64,000 bases of DNA from Myxococcales bacterium (GCA_020633335.1 JACKDU010000008.1:404995-468994), one strand, 5' to 3'. Numbered from the stretch's first letter, positions 10,636-22,788 are shown. Translations and numbers: made by a program. Notes: a model not told the origin generated them from the sequence alone.

Positions 10636-10641
10636 TAGCAT
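10636..10641 (+). promoter_or_regulatory. -10-like box TAGCAT for the TerB-like gene
   Basis: TAGCAT, 8 nt before the ATG at 10650; leaderless arrangement. Confidence 0.45.
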
Positions 10642-10649
10642 TCCGGACC

Positions 10650-11027
10650 ATGGCAGCGGAAACAGCCGGTCTTTCCCCCGAGGAGGTCGAGATCTTCGCC
10701 CGCGGGCTCTATCACCTCGCCAGCGTCGATGGCATCGCCGAGCGCGAGGCCGACCTGATCGCCGAGTTCCTCCGGGACACCTCGTCGACCCTGACCCTCG
10801 AGGACCTCAAGGGCACCAGCTTCAACCCGATCGAAGCAGCCCAGGCGCTCGAGGCGAGCTACCTCCGGCGGATCTTCGTCAAGGCGGCGATCGCCCTGGT
10901 CAAGGCCGACGGGATCTTCAGCGACGCCGAGCGCCGCGCCCTCGGCGAGATCGCCGACGTCTTCGGCCTCTCGAACGCCGACTTCGGCGACCTCGAGCAG
11001 CAGGCGACCCGCGAGCTCATCGTCTGA
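10650..11027 (+). CDS. TerB-like small helical protein
   Basis: 125 residues, all helical, without signal or TM segment. Two repeated motifs are seen, LYHLASVDGIAEREADLIAE and IALVKADGIFSDAERRALGE. The D-G-x-x-x-x-E-R/A-E pattern is typical of TerB / DjlA-N metal-binding helical domains. The cellular role of such stand-alone TerB proteins is unknown, though they are often linked to membrane stress. ATG 10650 is supported by the TAGCAT box. It is followed 86 nt later by an SPFH protein, a plausible partner because TerB-like and SPFH-like proteins both associate with membranes; this is inference. A second TerB-like gene lies at 34406-34708. Confidence 0.75.
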   Translation: MAAETAGLSPEEVEIFARGLYHLASVDGIAEREADLIAEFLRDTSSTLTLEDLKGTSFNPIEAAQALEASYLRRIFVKAAIALVKADGIFSDAERRALGEIADVFGLSNADFGDLEQQATRELIV

Positions 11028-11113
11028 GCCGGCCGGTCCAGGCCAGTCCAGGGCCTCCCCTCCCCTCCCCCCGATCGTCCAACCCAGCAAGCCAGCAAGA
11101 GAGCAGCGACGCC

Positions 11114-12268
11114 ATGGGACTTCTGAGCTTCATCAAGAGCCAGCTCATCGACATCATCGAGTGGCTCGACGACTCCAACTACACCCTCGTCTACCGCTTC
11201 CCGGACGAGGACCACGAGATCAAGAACGGCGCCAAGCTGATCTGTCGCGAGAACCAGGCCGCGATCCTGATCAACGAGGGCCAGCTCGCCGACATCTTCG
11301 GGCCCGGCACCCACACCCTCTCGACCCAGAACCTGCCGGTGCTCTCGCGCCTCAAGGGCTGGAAGTACGGCTTCGAGAGCCCCTTCAAGGTCGAGGTCTA
11401 CTTCGTCAACCTCCGGCAGTACATCGATCAGAAGTGGGGGACCTCGAACCCCGTGCTGATCCGTGACCCGGAGTTCGCGGTCGGCAACCGCCCGGGGCGC
11501 GTCCGGGTCCGCGCCTTCGGCTCCTACAACTTCCGGATCGGCAACCCCGGCGTCTTCTTCAAGGAGATCGTCGGCACCCAGGGGCTCACCACCTCCGACG
11601 AGATCACCGGCTACCTCAAGCGCCTCCTGGTCTCGAAGTTCACCCAGGCGGCCGGCGCCTCCGAGCTCAGCGTCGCCGACATGGCCGCCCACTACAGCGT
11701 CCTCGAGGACGCGGTGAAGAAGCAGATCGCCGAGGAGTTCGCCAAGTACGGGCTCCTCCTCACCTCCTTCGTCATCGAGAACATCTCGCTGCCGCCGGAG
11801 GTCGAGAAGGCGCTCGACGCCGCCGCCGCGCAGTCGGCCCGCGGGGTCGACAACACGATGGCCTGGGAGGGCATGCAGGTGATGCGCGAGGCGGCCCGCA
11901 ACCCGGGCTCGGGCTCGGGGGCGATGAACGCCGGCATGGGCATGGGCATGGGCGTCGGCATGGGCTCGATGATGGGCAACATGATGCAGGGGATGATGCA
12001 GCCGCAGGGCTACCCCCAACACCCCGGCTACCCGCCGCCCGGCTACCAGGGCTACCCGCCGCAGCAGGGCTACCCCCCGCCCGGCTACCCGCCGCAGCCC
12101 GGCTACGGCCAGCAGCCGCCCCAGCAGCCCCAGCAGCAGCAGGCGCCCGCGCCCGCCGACAACAGCCTCGAGGGCAAGCTCCTCAAGCTCAAGGCGGCCT
12201 TCGACGCCGGCCTCCTCACCGAGGACGAGTTCAAGGCGAAGAAGATGCAGCTCCTCGACGCCTTCTAG
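11114..12268 (+). CDS. SPFH-domain protein (YdjI type) with C-terminal SHOCT motif
   Basis: 384 residues. The N-terminal roughly 290 residues match the SPFH / virion-core-like family (LICRENQAAILINEGQLADIFGPG, later LLLTSFVIENISLPPEV). A Met/Gly repeat follows, then a Pro/Gly/Tyr/Gln-rich disordered linker and a C-terminal SHOCT-like helix pair (LKAAFDAGLLTEDEFKAKK). SPFH proteins form membrane-associated oligomers, and YdjI-type members are tied to membrane stress. There is no TM helix, so peripheral attachment is likely. ATG 11114 is preceded by a purine-rich gagag stretch acting as a ribosome site. A terminator follows. Confidence 0.88.
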   Translation: MGLLSFIKSQLIDIIEWLDDSNYTLVYRFPDEDHEIKNGAKLICRENQAAILINEGQLADIFGPGTHTLSTQNLPVLSRLKGWKYGFESPFKVEVYFVNLRQYIDQKWGTSNPVLIRDPEFAVGNRPGRVRVRAFGSYNFRIGNPGVFFKEIVGTQGLTTSDEITGYLKRLLVSKFTQAAGASELSVADMAAHYSVLEDAVKKQIAEEFAKYGLLLTSFVIENISLPPEVEKALDAAAAQSARGVDNTMAWEGMQVMREAARNPGSGSGAMNAGMGMGMGVGMGSMMGNMMQGMMQPQGYPQHPGYPPPGYQGYPPQQGYPPPGYPPQPGYGQQPPQQPQQQQAPAPADNSLEGKLLKLKAAFDAGLLTEDEFKAKKMQLLDAF

Positions 12269-12296
12269 GCGACGCGTAGCCGCTCAGAATCAGACG

Positions 12297-12335
12297 AGCG
12301 CCGGCCCCCCTCGGGGACCGGCGCTTCGCATTTTT
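12297..12335 (+). terminator. Probable intrinsic terminator after the SPFH gene
   Basis: GC-rich hairpin with outer arms 12297-12304 and 12318-12325, extended by a C4/G4 pairing, then five T at 12331-12335. It lies between convergent genes and could serve both. Confidence 0.75.
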
Positions 12336-12351
12336 CGGCTCGCCGAGCGGG

Positions 12352-12813
12352 CTACGCCGTCTGCTCCGGGCCGGCGACGACGCTGCAGTACTCGCCGTGG
12401 TACATCCACACCTCGCAGCCTTCGACCACCTCGGCGATCACGCACACCCCGACCATCCCGAAGGGGTGCTCCTCCGCCGTCTCGTCCTCGCACTGGCCGT
12501 CGGCCCAGTAGGCGGGGCTGTCGTTGAAACAGTAGGTGGCGAGGCACTCCTCCAGCGACTTCATCGTCCCCTGGCTCTGCGGGGCCGCGCTCAGCTCGTC
12601 GGCATCGGCGCCCGCGAGGAAGGCCTCGGCCTCCTCGTCGCGCCCGTCCGCGCGGAGGCGATCGCCGAGCTCGTCGGCCGAGAAGCGGAGGACCTCCACC
12701 GCTGCGTCACGGTCGAGCTCGAGGTCAGCGGCCTCGGGGGCGTCGCAGCCGACGATGGTCAGGGCGAGGGTGGCGAGGAGGGCGAGGGCGGGGATGCGGG
12801 TCGTGGTCTTCAT
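12352..12813 (-). CDS. Small Cys-containing lipoprotein
   Basis: 153 residues. The signal peptide ends TIVGC. The N-terminal half is acidic and helical (propeptide-like). The C-terminal half has seven Cys (LEECLATYCFND, GQCEDE, VCVIAEVVEGCEVWMYHGEYC), consistent with a small disulfide-stabilised domain. ATG 12813 is chosen because GGAG lies at proper distance and the signal starts there. The intergenic region upstream toward bioD is comparatively AT-rich and probably holds its promoter. No known family is recognised. Export and lipidation are inferred from the signal only. Confidence 0.75.
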   Translation of the reverse strand: MKTTTRIPALALLATLALTIVGCDAPEAADLELDRDAAVEVLRFSADELGDRLRADGRDEEAEAFLAGADADELSAAPQSQGTMKSLEECLATYCFNDSPAYWADGQCEDETAEEHPFGMVGVCVIAEVVEGCEVWMYHGEYCSVVAGPEQTA

Positions 12814-12990
12814 GGTCGGTTCTCCGTGGGCGCTGCGGCCTTCTTGATCACGGGGTACCGGCCGGGCCCCGCGGGATTGCGGGGCGCGAAGAAAAAATGA
12901 CGATCGCCGAATTTTGCCACGGAACAACGTTTATTTCCCGCCGCATACCGGACGAGTGCGGTCGCTCGGAGGCGCGGGCCCGCGCTGGTG

Positions 12991-12996
12991 TAGGCT
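12991..12996 (+). promoter_or_regulatory. -10-like box TAGGCT for bioD
   Basis: TAGGCT, 8 nt before ATG 13005; leaderless arrangement. No biotin operator (BirA-type palindrome) is seen. Confidence 0.45.
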
Positions 12997-13004
12997 CCCG
13001 GCGA

Positions 13005-13700
13005 ATGCCTCGGCGGATCTTCATCGTCGGCACCGACACCGAGGTCGGCAAGACCGCGGTCGCCGCGGCGATCCTCCGCCGGGCGATCGAAGCTGGCCTT
13101 CGGGCCATCCCCTTCAAGCCGGCGGCGAGCGGCGGCGACGACCCCGAGCGCCTCCTCGCGGCCGCCGGCCTCGGCCCCGAGCTCGCGCCGCGGATCGCCC
13201 CGCTCCGCTACGCACCGCCGCTGGCCCCCGGGATCGCCGACGATCCTCGGCCCTTCGTCGGCGAGGCGGGCGGCGACGACGAGGGCCGCGGCCCCGCGCT
13301 CCTCGCCCGGATCGCCGCCGACCTGGACGCGCTCGAGGCGACGATGGGCCCGGAGCTGACGGTGATCGAGGGCGCCGGCGGCTGGCACGTGCCGATGCCC
13401 GGCGGCACCTGGCTGCCGGCCTGGGTCGACGCCCTCGGCGGCGCGCCGGTGATCGTCGGCCGCCGCGGCCTCGGGACGATCAACCACACGCTCCTGACGA
13501 TCGACGCGATCCGCCGCGCCGGTCAGCGGCCGCTCGGCTTCATCCTCTCGGAGACCGACGCGAGCGACGACCCCTCACGGGCCGACAACCCGCGGATCAT
13601 CGCCGCCGCCAGCGGCCTCCCCTGCCTCGGGATCCTCGGCCACGGCGCGGACGCGATCGACCTCCGCCCCGGCGCCTGGGAGCGCATCGTCGGCGCCTAG
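13005..13700 (+). CDS. bioD: ATP-dependent dethiobiotin synthetase BioD
   Basis: 231 residues, normal for the family. It makes dethiobiotin from DAPA, CO2 and ATP in biotin synthesis. The P-loop GTDTEVGKT is at residues 9-17, the substrate Lys-containing FKPAASGG follows, and the EGAGGWHVPM motif is near residue 125. ATG 13005 is supported by the TAGGCT box. No other bio gene is in the window, so the gene is separated from the rest of its pathway. An alternating GC stretch follows the stop codon; no terminator is recognisable. Confidence 0.95.
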   Translation: MPRRIFIVGTDTEVGKTAVAAAILRRAIEAGLRAIPFKPAASGGDDPERLLAAAGLGPELAPRIAPLRYAPPLAPGIADDPRPFVGEAGGDDEGRGPALLARIAADLDALEATMGPELTVIEGAGGWHVPMPGGTWLPAWVDALGGAPVIVGRRGLGTINHTLLTIDAIRRAGQRPLGFILSETDASDDPSRADNPRIIAAASGLPCLGILGHGADAIDLRPGAWERIVGA

Positions 13701-13820
13701 CGAGCGCGCGCGCGCGCGCAGCGTTCGGGTCGCGCGGCCGTCGTCGGCGAGTGCGAGCCCGGCGATTGGAGGCGCCGCCGCGCGCCGGGTCGGCGTCGCG
13801 GCGGCGCAGGAGCACCGCTT

Positions 13821-14453
13821 TCAGGCCCAGGGGCCGCAGGCCGTCGCCCGCCAGGCCGGCAGCGCGTCGACGGCGGCGTACCAGCGGGCGATCGCCGGGA
13901 ACGCGTCGGCCGGGAAGCCGGTGCGGCCGGCGTAGGTCATCATCCCGGCGACCCCGAAGTCGGCGAGGGTCAGGCGATCGCCGACGAGGTGCGAGCGGCC
14001 GGCGAGGTGCTCCTCGAGGAGCCCGAGGAGGGGGAGGAGCGCCGGACCCCGCCAGGTCGAGGCGACGGGCGGCGCGGGCACCAGCGCGGGGAGGAGGAGG
14101 TGGCCGACCGCCGGCGCGAGCGCGTCGATCAAGGCGGGCTGCCAGTGGGCGGCCTCCCAGAAGAGCCAGCGGCGGACCTGCGCCCGCTCGCGCGCGTCGT
14201 CGCCCCCGAGGCGGCCGCCGCCGTAGGCCTCGTCGAGGTAGCCGATGATCGCGTTCGACTCGGTGAGGACGAGGTCGCCGTCGACCAGCGCGGGGATCTT
14301 GCCGGAGGGGTTCAGCGCCAGGAAGTCCGGCGCCCGCCCCTCGCCGCGGTAGACGTTGACCTCGCGGTGCTCGTGGTCGATCCCGAGGTGGCGGGCGACC
14401 GACATGGCCTTTCGACCATTCGCCGAGAGCCCGGTCGCGTAGAGCGTGAGCAT
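13821..14453 (-). CDS. Glutathione S-transferase family protein
   Basis: 210 residues. The N-terminal thioredoxin-like domain has LYATGLSANGRKAMSVARHL, then LNPSGKIPALVDGDLVLTESNAII, the classic cis-Pro/ESxAI glutathione-binding signature. The C-terminal helical domain carries LTLADFGVAGMM, the GST N-capping motif. The likely role is conjugation or reduction of small electrophiles in the cytoplasm; the substrate cannot be read from sequence. ATG 14453 gives the normal N-terminus. It is divergent from the DUF1624 gene with a 91-nt gap. Confidence 0.9.
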   Translation of the reverse strand: MLTLYATGLSANGRKAMSVARHLGIDHEHREVNVYRGEGRAPDFLALNPSGKIPALVDGDLVLTESNAIIGYLDEAYGGGRLGGDDARERAQVRRWLFWEAAHWQPALIDALAPAVGHLLLPALVPAPPVASTWRGPALLPLLGLLEEHLAGRSHLVGDRLTLADFGVAGMMTYAGRTGFPADAFPAIARWYAAVDALPAWRATACGPWA

Positions 14454-14532
14454 GGCAGGGGTCTTCCCACGGCGCCGCCCTGATCCGCAAGCTCGGCGCG
14501 CAGCTCGGCGCCCGCCGGGTCGCGGCCGCGGG

Positions 14533-14538
14533 TACACT
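14533..14538 (+). promoter_or_regulatory. -10-like box TACACT for the DUF1624 gene
   Basis: TACACT, exactly 6 nt before the GTG at 14545; leaderless arrangement. Confidence 0.45.
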
Positions 14539-14544
14539 CGGCGG

Positions 14545-15663
14545 GTGCGCTCCCTCGCCGTCGATCGCCTCCGCGGGCTGATCATCGCCCTGATGGCGCT
14601 CGATCACGCGAGCGCGATGTTGATCAATCGCCCGCGCATCGGCGAGTTCTGGGGGGCGGCCTTCCCGACCTACGAGAGCGCGCTCCCCTTCGTCATCCGC
14701 GCCCTCACCCACGTCTGCGCGCCGGGCTTCTTCCTCCTGATGGGGGTGTCGATGGCCCTCTCCGCGGCCGCGGACGCGCGCCGCGGCGGAGGCGACGGGA
14801 GCGAGCTCCGCCGCCGCCTGATCCAGCGCGGCCTCCTCCTCGTCGCCGTCCAGCACTTCATCGTCAACCCGGGCTGGCTCGTCGGCGACATCCCGGCGAG
14901 CCCGGTGCCGGGCGACGGCGGCGACTTCTTCCTCTACTTCGGCGTGCTCTACGGCCTCGGCGCGGCGATGGTGGTGGTCGCCCCGCTCCTCCGCGCCTCG
15001 ACGGCGCTCCTCCTCGTCCTCGCGGCGGCGGCGATCGCCTCCTCATCCCTCATGGTCCCCGAGGCGACCCGCGGCGGCGAGAGCTTCTCGGCGCTCCTCC
15101 ATCTCCTCTGGGTCCCGGGGCAGAGCGGGCCGATGATGGTCCGCTACCCGCTCTTCCCCTGGGTCGGCGTCACCCTCCTGGGGGTCATCCTCGGGCGGGC
15201 TCTGAGCCGCGATCCGACGGCGACGCGGCGCCTCGCGGCGCCCCTCGGCGCGGCGGCGATCGTCGCCTTCCTCGGCCTCCGCGCCGCCGATCTCGGCGAC
15301 GCCCACCGCTGGGCGCACGGCGGCTGGATCGACTTCTTCAACCTCACCAAGTACCCGCCGAGCCCCGACTTCCTCCTCTGGAACCTCGGCCTCGACCTCC
15401 TCCTCCTGGCGCTCCTCGCCCGCGTCCCCGGCGAGCGCGGGCCGCTGGTCACCTTCGGCCAGGCGGCGCTCTTCTTCTACGTCGTCCACCTCTACCTCTA
15501 CGGCCTGATGGGGCGGGCCTTCGACGCGCTCCTCCCGGGGGCCGGCCACGGCGAGATGCTCGCGGGGTGGCTCGTCGGGCTCGCGCTGATGCTGCCGCTC
15601 TGCGCCGCCTACGGCCGCTTCAAGCGCGGGCGGCCGCCGACGTCGCTCTGGCGCTTCTTCTGA
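14545..15663 (+). CDS. DUF1624 membrane protein (heparan-alpha-glucosaminide N-acetyltransferase-like)
   Basis: 372 residues with about ten predicted TM helices. It starts VRSLAVDRLRGLIIALMALDH, the signature of the DUF1624 / acyltransferase_3-like family that moves acyl groups across membranes; the conserved R, D and H in this helix are typical. The later HVCAPGFFLLMGVSMALS helix also fits. GTG 14545 is supported by the TACACT box. The acceptor is unknown, with an envelope glycan as the usual guess. It converges on the PEGA protein with only 4 nt between the genes. Confidence 0.85.
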   Translation: MRSLAVDRLRGLIIALMALDHASAMLINRPRIGEFWGAAFPTYESALPFVIRALTHVCAPGFFLLMGVSMALSAAADARRGGGDGSELRRRLIQRGLLLVAVQHFIVNPGWLVGDIPASPVPGDGGDFFLYFGVLYGLGAAMVVVAPLLRASTALLLVLAAAAIASSSLMVPEATRGGESFSALLHLLWVPGQSGPMMVRYPLFPWVGVTLLGVILGRALSRDPTATRRLAAPLGAAAIVAFLGLRAADLGDAHRWAHGGWIDFFNLTKYPPSPDFLLWNLGLDLLLLALLARVPGERGPLVTFGQAALFFYVVHLYLYGLMGRAFDALLPGAGHGEMLAGWLVGLALMLPLCAAYGRFKRGRPPTSLWRFF

Positions 15664-15667
15664 CGAG

Positions 15668-16768
15668 CTAGAAGCGCCCGCGGATCAGCACCGAGCCCGG
15701 GCCGACGCCGAAGCGGGCGCTCGCCTTCTCGCGCTCCTTCTCGCGGACCGCCTTGCGGCGGCTGCGATCGGAGCGCTTGTAGTTGTCGATGAGGACGAGG
15801 ACGCCGAGGGTGGTGAGCGCGGCGCCGGCGATCCCGAGGGCGAGCCCGCCCCACTTGGTGTCCCAGACGTGGCGGCAGACCTCGTTGCCGGCGGGGTCGT
15901 TCATCACGTTGTAGTCGGGATCCGGCGCGGTGATCGAGCAGGCGTCGCCGACCCGGTAGGGCCGGTCGTGCATGAAGGTGAGGACACCGGCGCCGCCGAG
16001 CGAGACGATGCCGACGCTGAGCGAGGCCCAGCCCCAGCCGCGGCCCGGGAGGGCGCTCGGCATCTTCTCGAGGGAGATGGAGAGCTCCTCTCGCACCCCC
16101 TCGACGAAGGTCACCTCGCGCTCGACCGGGATGTAGCCGTCCTGGCTGATCCGGAGGATGTGCTTGCCCGGCGGGATCGGCTGGTCGAGCGGCGCCGTGC
16201 CGATCAGCTCGCCGTCGACCATCACCACCGCCCCCTCGGGCTCGCTCGTCAGGACCAGGCTCGCCGGCCCCTTGGCCAGCGCGTCGAGCTTCTGGCTGAG
16301 GGTCGCGGCCGCGGAGTCGAGGAGGCCGCTGGCGTCGACCACCCCGCAGATCTCACAGGCGTCCTCGCTGACCGCGACCCGCTCGCCGGTCGTGCCGTTG
16401 TAGAGGGCGACCTGGATCGCGTAGTCGCGGTCGTTGACCCGCACCTGGGGGACGGCGACATAGGCGGTCTGGGTCTTGCCGGCGACGCCGGTGATGCATG
16501 CCGCGTCGCCGCAGGCCCCCGGGTCGCCGGCCTGGCCGACAACTTGCTCGGGGGCGACGACCGCGAAGGAGCCGCGCTCAAAGCCCGTGACCAGCGCCCG
16601 GGTGAGGTCCTGTCGGTCGGCGTCGCTGATCTCCCCCTCGATCTGGATCGGCAGGATCGCCAGGCGCACGCCGGCCTCGTCGGCCGCCTGGGCCACGCCC
16701 ATCACCGGGAGCGGGGCAAATCCCAGCGCCGGGGCGAGGACGAGGGCGAGCGCGCGACGGCCGAACAT
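15668..16768 (-). CDS. PEGA-domain exported protein
   Basis: About 366 residues. A signal peptide ends near AQAADEAG. An N-terminal TolB-like region (LAILPIQIEGEISDAD, ERGSFAVVAPEQV) follows, with paired Cys motifs (DPGACGDAACI, DACEICGV). A PEGA domain lies around residues 190-255 (SLVLTSEPEGAVVMVDGELIGTAPL). Two TM helices flank a periplasmic loop in the C-terminal third, followed by a Lys/Arg/Glu-rich tail. PEGA proteins are surface or periplasmic binding modules, common in myxobacteria. ATG 16768 is taken as start; a GTG three codons upstream at 16777 is possible, and TAGCCT precedes both. Confidence 0.8.
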   Translation of the reverse strand: MFGRRALALVLAPALGFAPLPVMGVAQAADEAGVRLAILPIQIEGEISDADRQDLTRALVTGFERGSFAVVAPEQVVGQAGDPGACGDAACITGVAGKTQTAYVAVPQVRVNDRDYAIQVALYNGTTGERVAVSEDACEICGVVDASGLLDSAAATLSQKLDALAKGPASLVLTSEPEGAVVMVDGELIGTAPLDQPIPPGKHILRISQDGYIPVEREVTFVEGVREELSISLEKMPSALPGRGWGWASLSVGIVSLGGAGVLTFMHDRPYRVGDACSITAPDPDYNVMNDPAGNEVCRHVWDTKWGGLALGIAGAALTTLGVLVLIDNYKRSDRSRRKAVREKEREKASARFGVGPGSVLIRGRF

Positions 16769-16826
16769 GTGCCGCACCAGGCTATCACGCTTGACCCGGC
16801 GTCCACTACAGCGTCAGCCTGGAGGG

Positions 16827-17825
16827 GTGGGAGAGGCTACGTATCGATCTCGATTCCGCGCCTGGGCCCGTGCGCGAGTCGAGGCGCTGATCTGCGCGCC
16901 GCCACGCCACGCGATCCTCCCGCACGCGGCGATCCTCCGGCAGAGCGCGCTGCTCGTCGCGCTCGCGGGTCCCCTCCTCGCGGGCTGCCAGCGCAGCCCG
17001 GCGCCGGATGTCTCGACCGAGCCGACGCCGAGCGTCCCGGAGCCGCCGCCCGCGAGCCCGCCGACGCCGACGCCGGAGCTCGATTGGCGGACCCTCGCGC
17101 CCCTCCAGGAGCACCTCGGCGCCGACGCGAACGTCGTCCCGCTCCTCGAGGTCCGCGACGAGCTCCGCGGGAGCGCGCGGGCGATCTTCGCGATCCACCG
17201 CCGCGGCGCCGAGCCGCCGCTCAGCGTCGAGCTCTGGCGCTTCCGCGTGCGCACGCCGCTCGAGCTGATCCCGACCGGCGATCCCGAGCCGGTGCTCCGC
17301 CTCCGCCGGGAAGATCCCCCCTCCTCCGCGCTCCCCGAGCTCCGCCTCTTCGCGGCGACCCCGGGCAACACGATGATCCGCCCGCGCGGCTTCGCCAGCT
17401 CGCCGGACGAGCTGATCCGCGAGCTCGCGGCGGCGGTCGCCGCCTACAACGACCCCGAGGCGACCGGCGACGCCCGGGCCTGGGCGCTCGCCCAGGTGAT
17501 CCGCGGCCTCGACGACTCGATGGTCCTCGAGCGCGACGCGGTCCACCGGGTGCTGCGGGTCTTCAGCGAGCGCGAGCCGGCGATCACCCGGCGCGAGGAG
17601 CTGAGCAGCCGGCGGATCCGCGTCGAGATCGCGGGCGCGACCGGCCCCCGCGTCCTCGACGTCATGCACCTCCGCGAGGGCTGGGTGATCGCCGACATCC
17701 GGATCGCCGCGGAGGCTGACGACGCGCCTGCGCCTGCGCCCGGCGACGCGCCGAGCGAGGCCCCGCCTCAGGGCGCGTCGGGATCGATCGAGCCGGCGGC
17801 CGAGCCGTCGCCGACCGCCCCCTGA
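16827..17825 (+). CDS. Proline-rich lipoprotein of unknown function
   Basis: About 332 residues. The hydrophobic stretch LLVALAGPLLAGC gives a good lipobox, then comes a Pro/Thr/Glu linker (about 40 residues), a beta-rich central domain and a C-terminal Ala/Pro tail. The start is uncertain: GTG 16827 lies directly behind a GGAGG that is too close, and it leaves a long n-region of about 37 residues before the hydrophobic core. No family is recognised. Its 3' end overlaps the 3' end of mltG on the opposite strand by 58 nt. It is divergent from the PEGA gene. Confidence 0.65.
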   Translation: MGEATYRSRFRAWARARVEALICAPPRHAILPHAAILRQSALLVALAGPLLAGCQRSPAPDVSTEPTPSVPEPPPASPPTPTPELDWRTLAPLQEHLGADANVVPLLEVRDELRGSARAIFAIHRRGAEPPLSVELWRFRVRTPLELIPTGDPEPVLRLRREDPPSSALPELRLFAATPGNTMIRPRGFASSPDELIRELAAAVAAYNDPEATGDARAWALAQVIRGLDDSMVLERDAVHRVLRVFSEREPAITRREELSSRRIRVEIAGATGPRVLDVMHLREGWVIADIRIAAEADDAPAPAPGDAPSEAPPQGASGSIEPAAEPSPTAP

Positions 17826-18937
17826 CGCATGTACTTCTCGACCGCCGCCTCGTGCTCGGCGATCGACTTCGAGAACTGGTGGGTGCCGTCGTTGCGGGCG
17901 ACGAAGTAGAGGAAGCGGCTCTTCTTCGGCTCGAAGACCGCCTCGAGCGCGTCCTTGCCGGGGTTGGTGATCGGCCCCGGCGGCAGCCCCTCGTGGGTGT
18001 AGGTGTTGTAGGGGTTGTCGGGGTCGCGGAGCTGGATCCGGCGGATCCTGCCCTCGAACTTCTCGCAGGCCGGCGACTTCTCGACCAGCGCCGTGCACCC
18101 GTAGATGATCGTCGGGTCGGTCTCGAGGCGCTTGGGCTGGAACGACGCGAAGCGCAGGCGGTTGAGGAAGACCCCCGCGATGAGCGGCCGCTCGTGCTTG
18201 GCGCCGGTCTCCTTCTCGACGATCGACGCCATGATCACGATCTCGCGGTCGCCCCAGCCGAGCGCCCGCTGGAGCTCCTCCGCGCTCTCGCGGTGCTGGC
18301 GGCGGAGGTTGGCGTAGACCTGGCGGTGGCGGGCGACCAGGCGGCGGATGATCTGCTCGGGGGTCGCGCCCCGCTGCATCAAGTAGGTGTCGGGGTAGAG
18401 GTAGCCCTCGACGCTCGGCCCCTGGATCTCGAGCTCCTCCAGGAGCTTGGGGTCGCGCATCGTCGCCAGGATCGCCTCGCGCTCGCCGAAGCCGGCGGCC
18501 GCGAGGATGTCGGCGACCTCGAGGATGTTGCGGCCCTCGGGGATCGTCACCCGGCGCTCCGGGGCCGGCTGCGGCCGCAGGAGCTCGTCGATGATCTCGA
18601 CCGGCGTCATGTCGGCGCGGAAGGTGTGGTCGCCGGCGGTGACCTTGGAGGCGACCCCGCGGTGGAGGACGAAGAGCTTGAAGTAGATCGCCTCGTCCTG
18701 GGGGATCACCCCGGCGTCGACGAGCTGGCCGAGGACCTGCGAGAAGCCGCTGCCGCGCGGGATCTCGAGGGCGATCGGCGCCGACGAGCCCGCCCCCGGG
18801 CGCTCGGGGTAGCCGGTGAGGAGCTCGATCTGCCCGCGCACCCAGAGGCCGCCGCCGATCACCGTGGCGACGAAGATGACGAGCGCGACGTACTGGGCGA
18901 GGCGCGAGCGCCGGAGGATCCGCCGCCGCTTGCTCAC
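17768..18937 (-). CDS. mltG: Endolytic murein transglycosylase MltG
   Basis: 389 residues. It cleaves nascent glycan strands and so sets their length. One TM helix (about 15-33) anchors it in the inner membrane, followed by a LysM-like domain and the YceG domain. The catalytic Glu is in IVEKETG, and downstream LETDPTIIYG and YNTYTHEGLPPGPITNPG are family signatures. The start ATG at 18937 overlaps the ruvX stop by 4 nt, so the two are translationally coupled. The C-terminal roughly 25 residues are extra and lie in the region overlapping the convergent lipoprotein gene. Confidence 0.93.
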   Translation of the reverse strand: MSKRRRILRRSRLAQYVALVIFVATVIGGGLWVRGQIELLTGYPERPGAGSSAPIALEIPRGSGFSQVLGQLVDAGVIPQDEAIYFKLFVLHRGVASKVTAGDHTFRADMTPVEIIDELLRPQPAPERRVTIPEGRNILEVADILAAAGFGEREAILATMRDPKLLEELEIQGPSVEGYLYPDTYLMQRGATPEQIIRRLVARHRQVYANLRRQHRESAEELQRALGWGDREIVIMASIVEKETGAKHERPLIAGVFLNRLRFASFQPKRLETDPTIIYGCTALVEKSPACEKFEGRIRRIQLRDPDNPYNTYTHEGLPPGPITNPGKDALEAVFEPKKSRFLYFVARNDGTHQFSKSIAEHEAAVEKYMRQGAVGDGSAAGSIDPDAP

Positions 18938-19371
18938 GCCGGCCGCCTCTCGCGGGCGTCGAGCCAGCCCTGGAGGATGTGCTGGGCGGCGAGCGCGTCG
19001 ATGTGGAGCTTGCGGCGGCGCCGCGAGACGTCGGCCTCGAGGAGCGTGCGCTCGGCGGCCGCGGTCGAGAAGCGCTCGTCCCAGGCCTCGATCGCCGCCT
19101 CCGGCGCGGCCGCGGCGATCGCCGGGGTGAGGACGTCGACGAAGCGCTGGACCCGGCGGGCGCGGTGACCGACCGTCCCGTCGAGCTCGAGGGGGAGGCC
19201 GACGACCACCCGACCGACCTCCTCGCGGAGGACGAGCGCGACGATCGCCTGGGCGTCGGCCTCGTTGCCCCGCCGCGGCAGGGTCTCGCGGGCGCTGGCG
19301 ATCACGCCGTCGGGGTCGCTGATCGCGACGCCGATCGTCTTGGAGCCGACGTCGAGTCCGAGGGCGCGCAT
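18934..19371 (-). CDS. ruvX: YqgF/RuvX-family putative pre-16S rRNA nuclease
   Basis: 145 residues, the normal size. The RNase H-like fold is shown by LGLDVGSKTIGVAISDPDG at the N-terminus and by VVVGLPLELDGTVG and AWDERFST later; the conserved Asp and Glu residues are all present. YqgF matures the 5' end of 16S rRNA in E. coli. It sits upstream of mltG with a 4-nt ATGA overlap, an arrangement that recurs in many bacteria. ATG 19371 has TAGCCT 10 nt upstream. Confidence 0.92.
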   Translation of the reverse strand: MRALGLDVGSKTIGVAISDPDGVIASARETLPRRGNEADAQAIVALVLREEVGRVVVGLPLELDGTVGHRARRVQRFVDVLTPAIAAAAPEAAIEAWDERFSTAAAERTLLEADVSRRRRKLHIDALAAQHILQGWLDARERRPA

Positions 19372-19455
19372 GGGTGGCCGGAGGCTAGCACGAGAGACGC
19401 GCGGCCTCCCAATCTCCATTCCCCGCGCGGGGTCGCCGACGCCCGCCGCCGACGA

Positions 19456-22611
<3,156 letters not shown>

Positions 22612-22788
22612 GATCTGGGCGGCCGCCGGGCCCGGGGAGGGGCGGGGCAAGGGTACGTGGGGGGTGCGGGGGCTGTCCACGCGGCGGCAGAGGACCCCGA
22701 CGAGGTGAGATACCACCCTTTCCGCGCCCTCTGACCGCCTCCAGGGCCCGGCCGCCGCCGCTTTTTCGGCGCCCGCGGCCGCCGCTGC

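Noticed and set aside
13701..13735. Alternating GC run after bioD as a terminator or Z-DNA element
   Set aside because: No stem with a T run and no proof of structure; such runs are common at this GC content.
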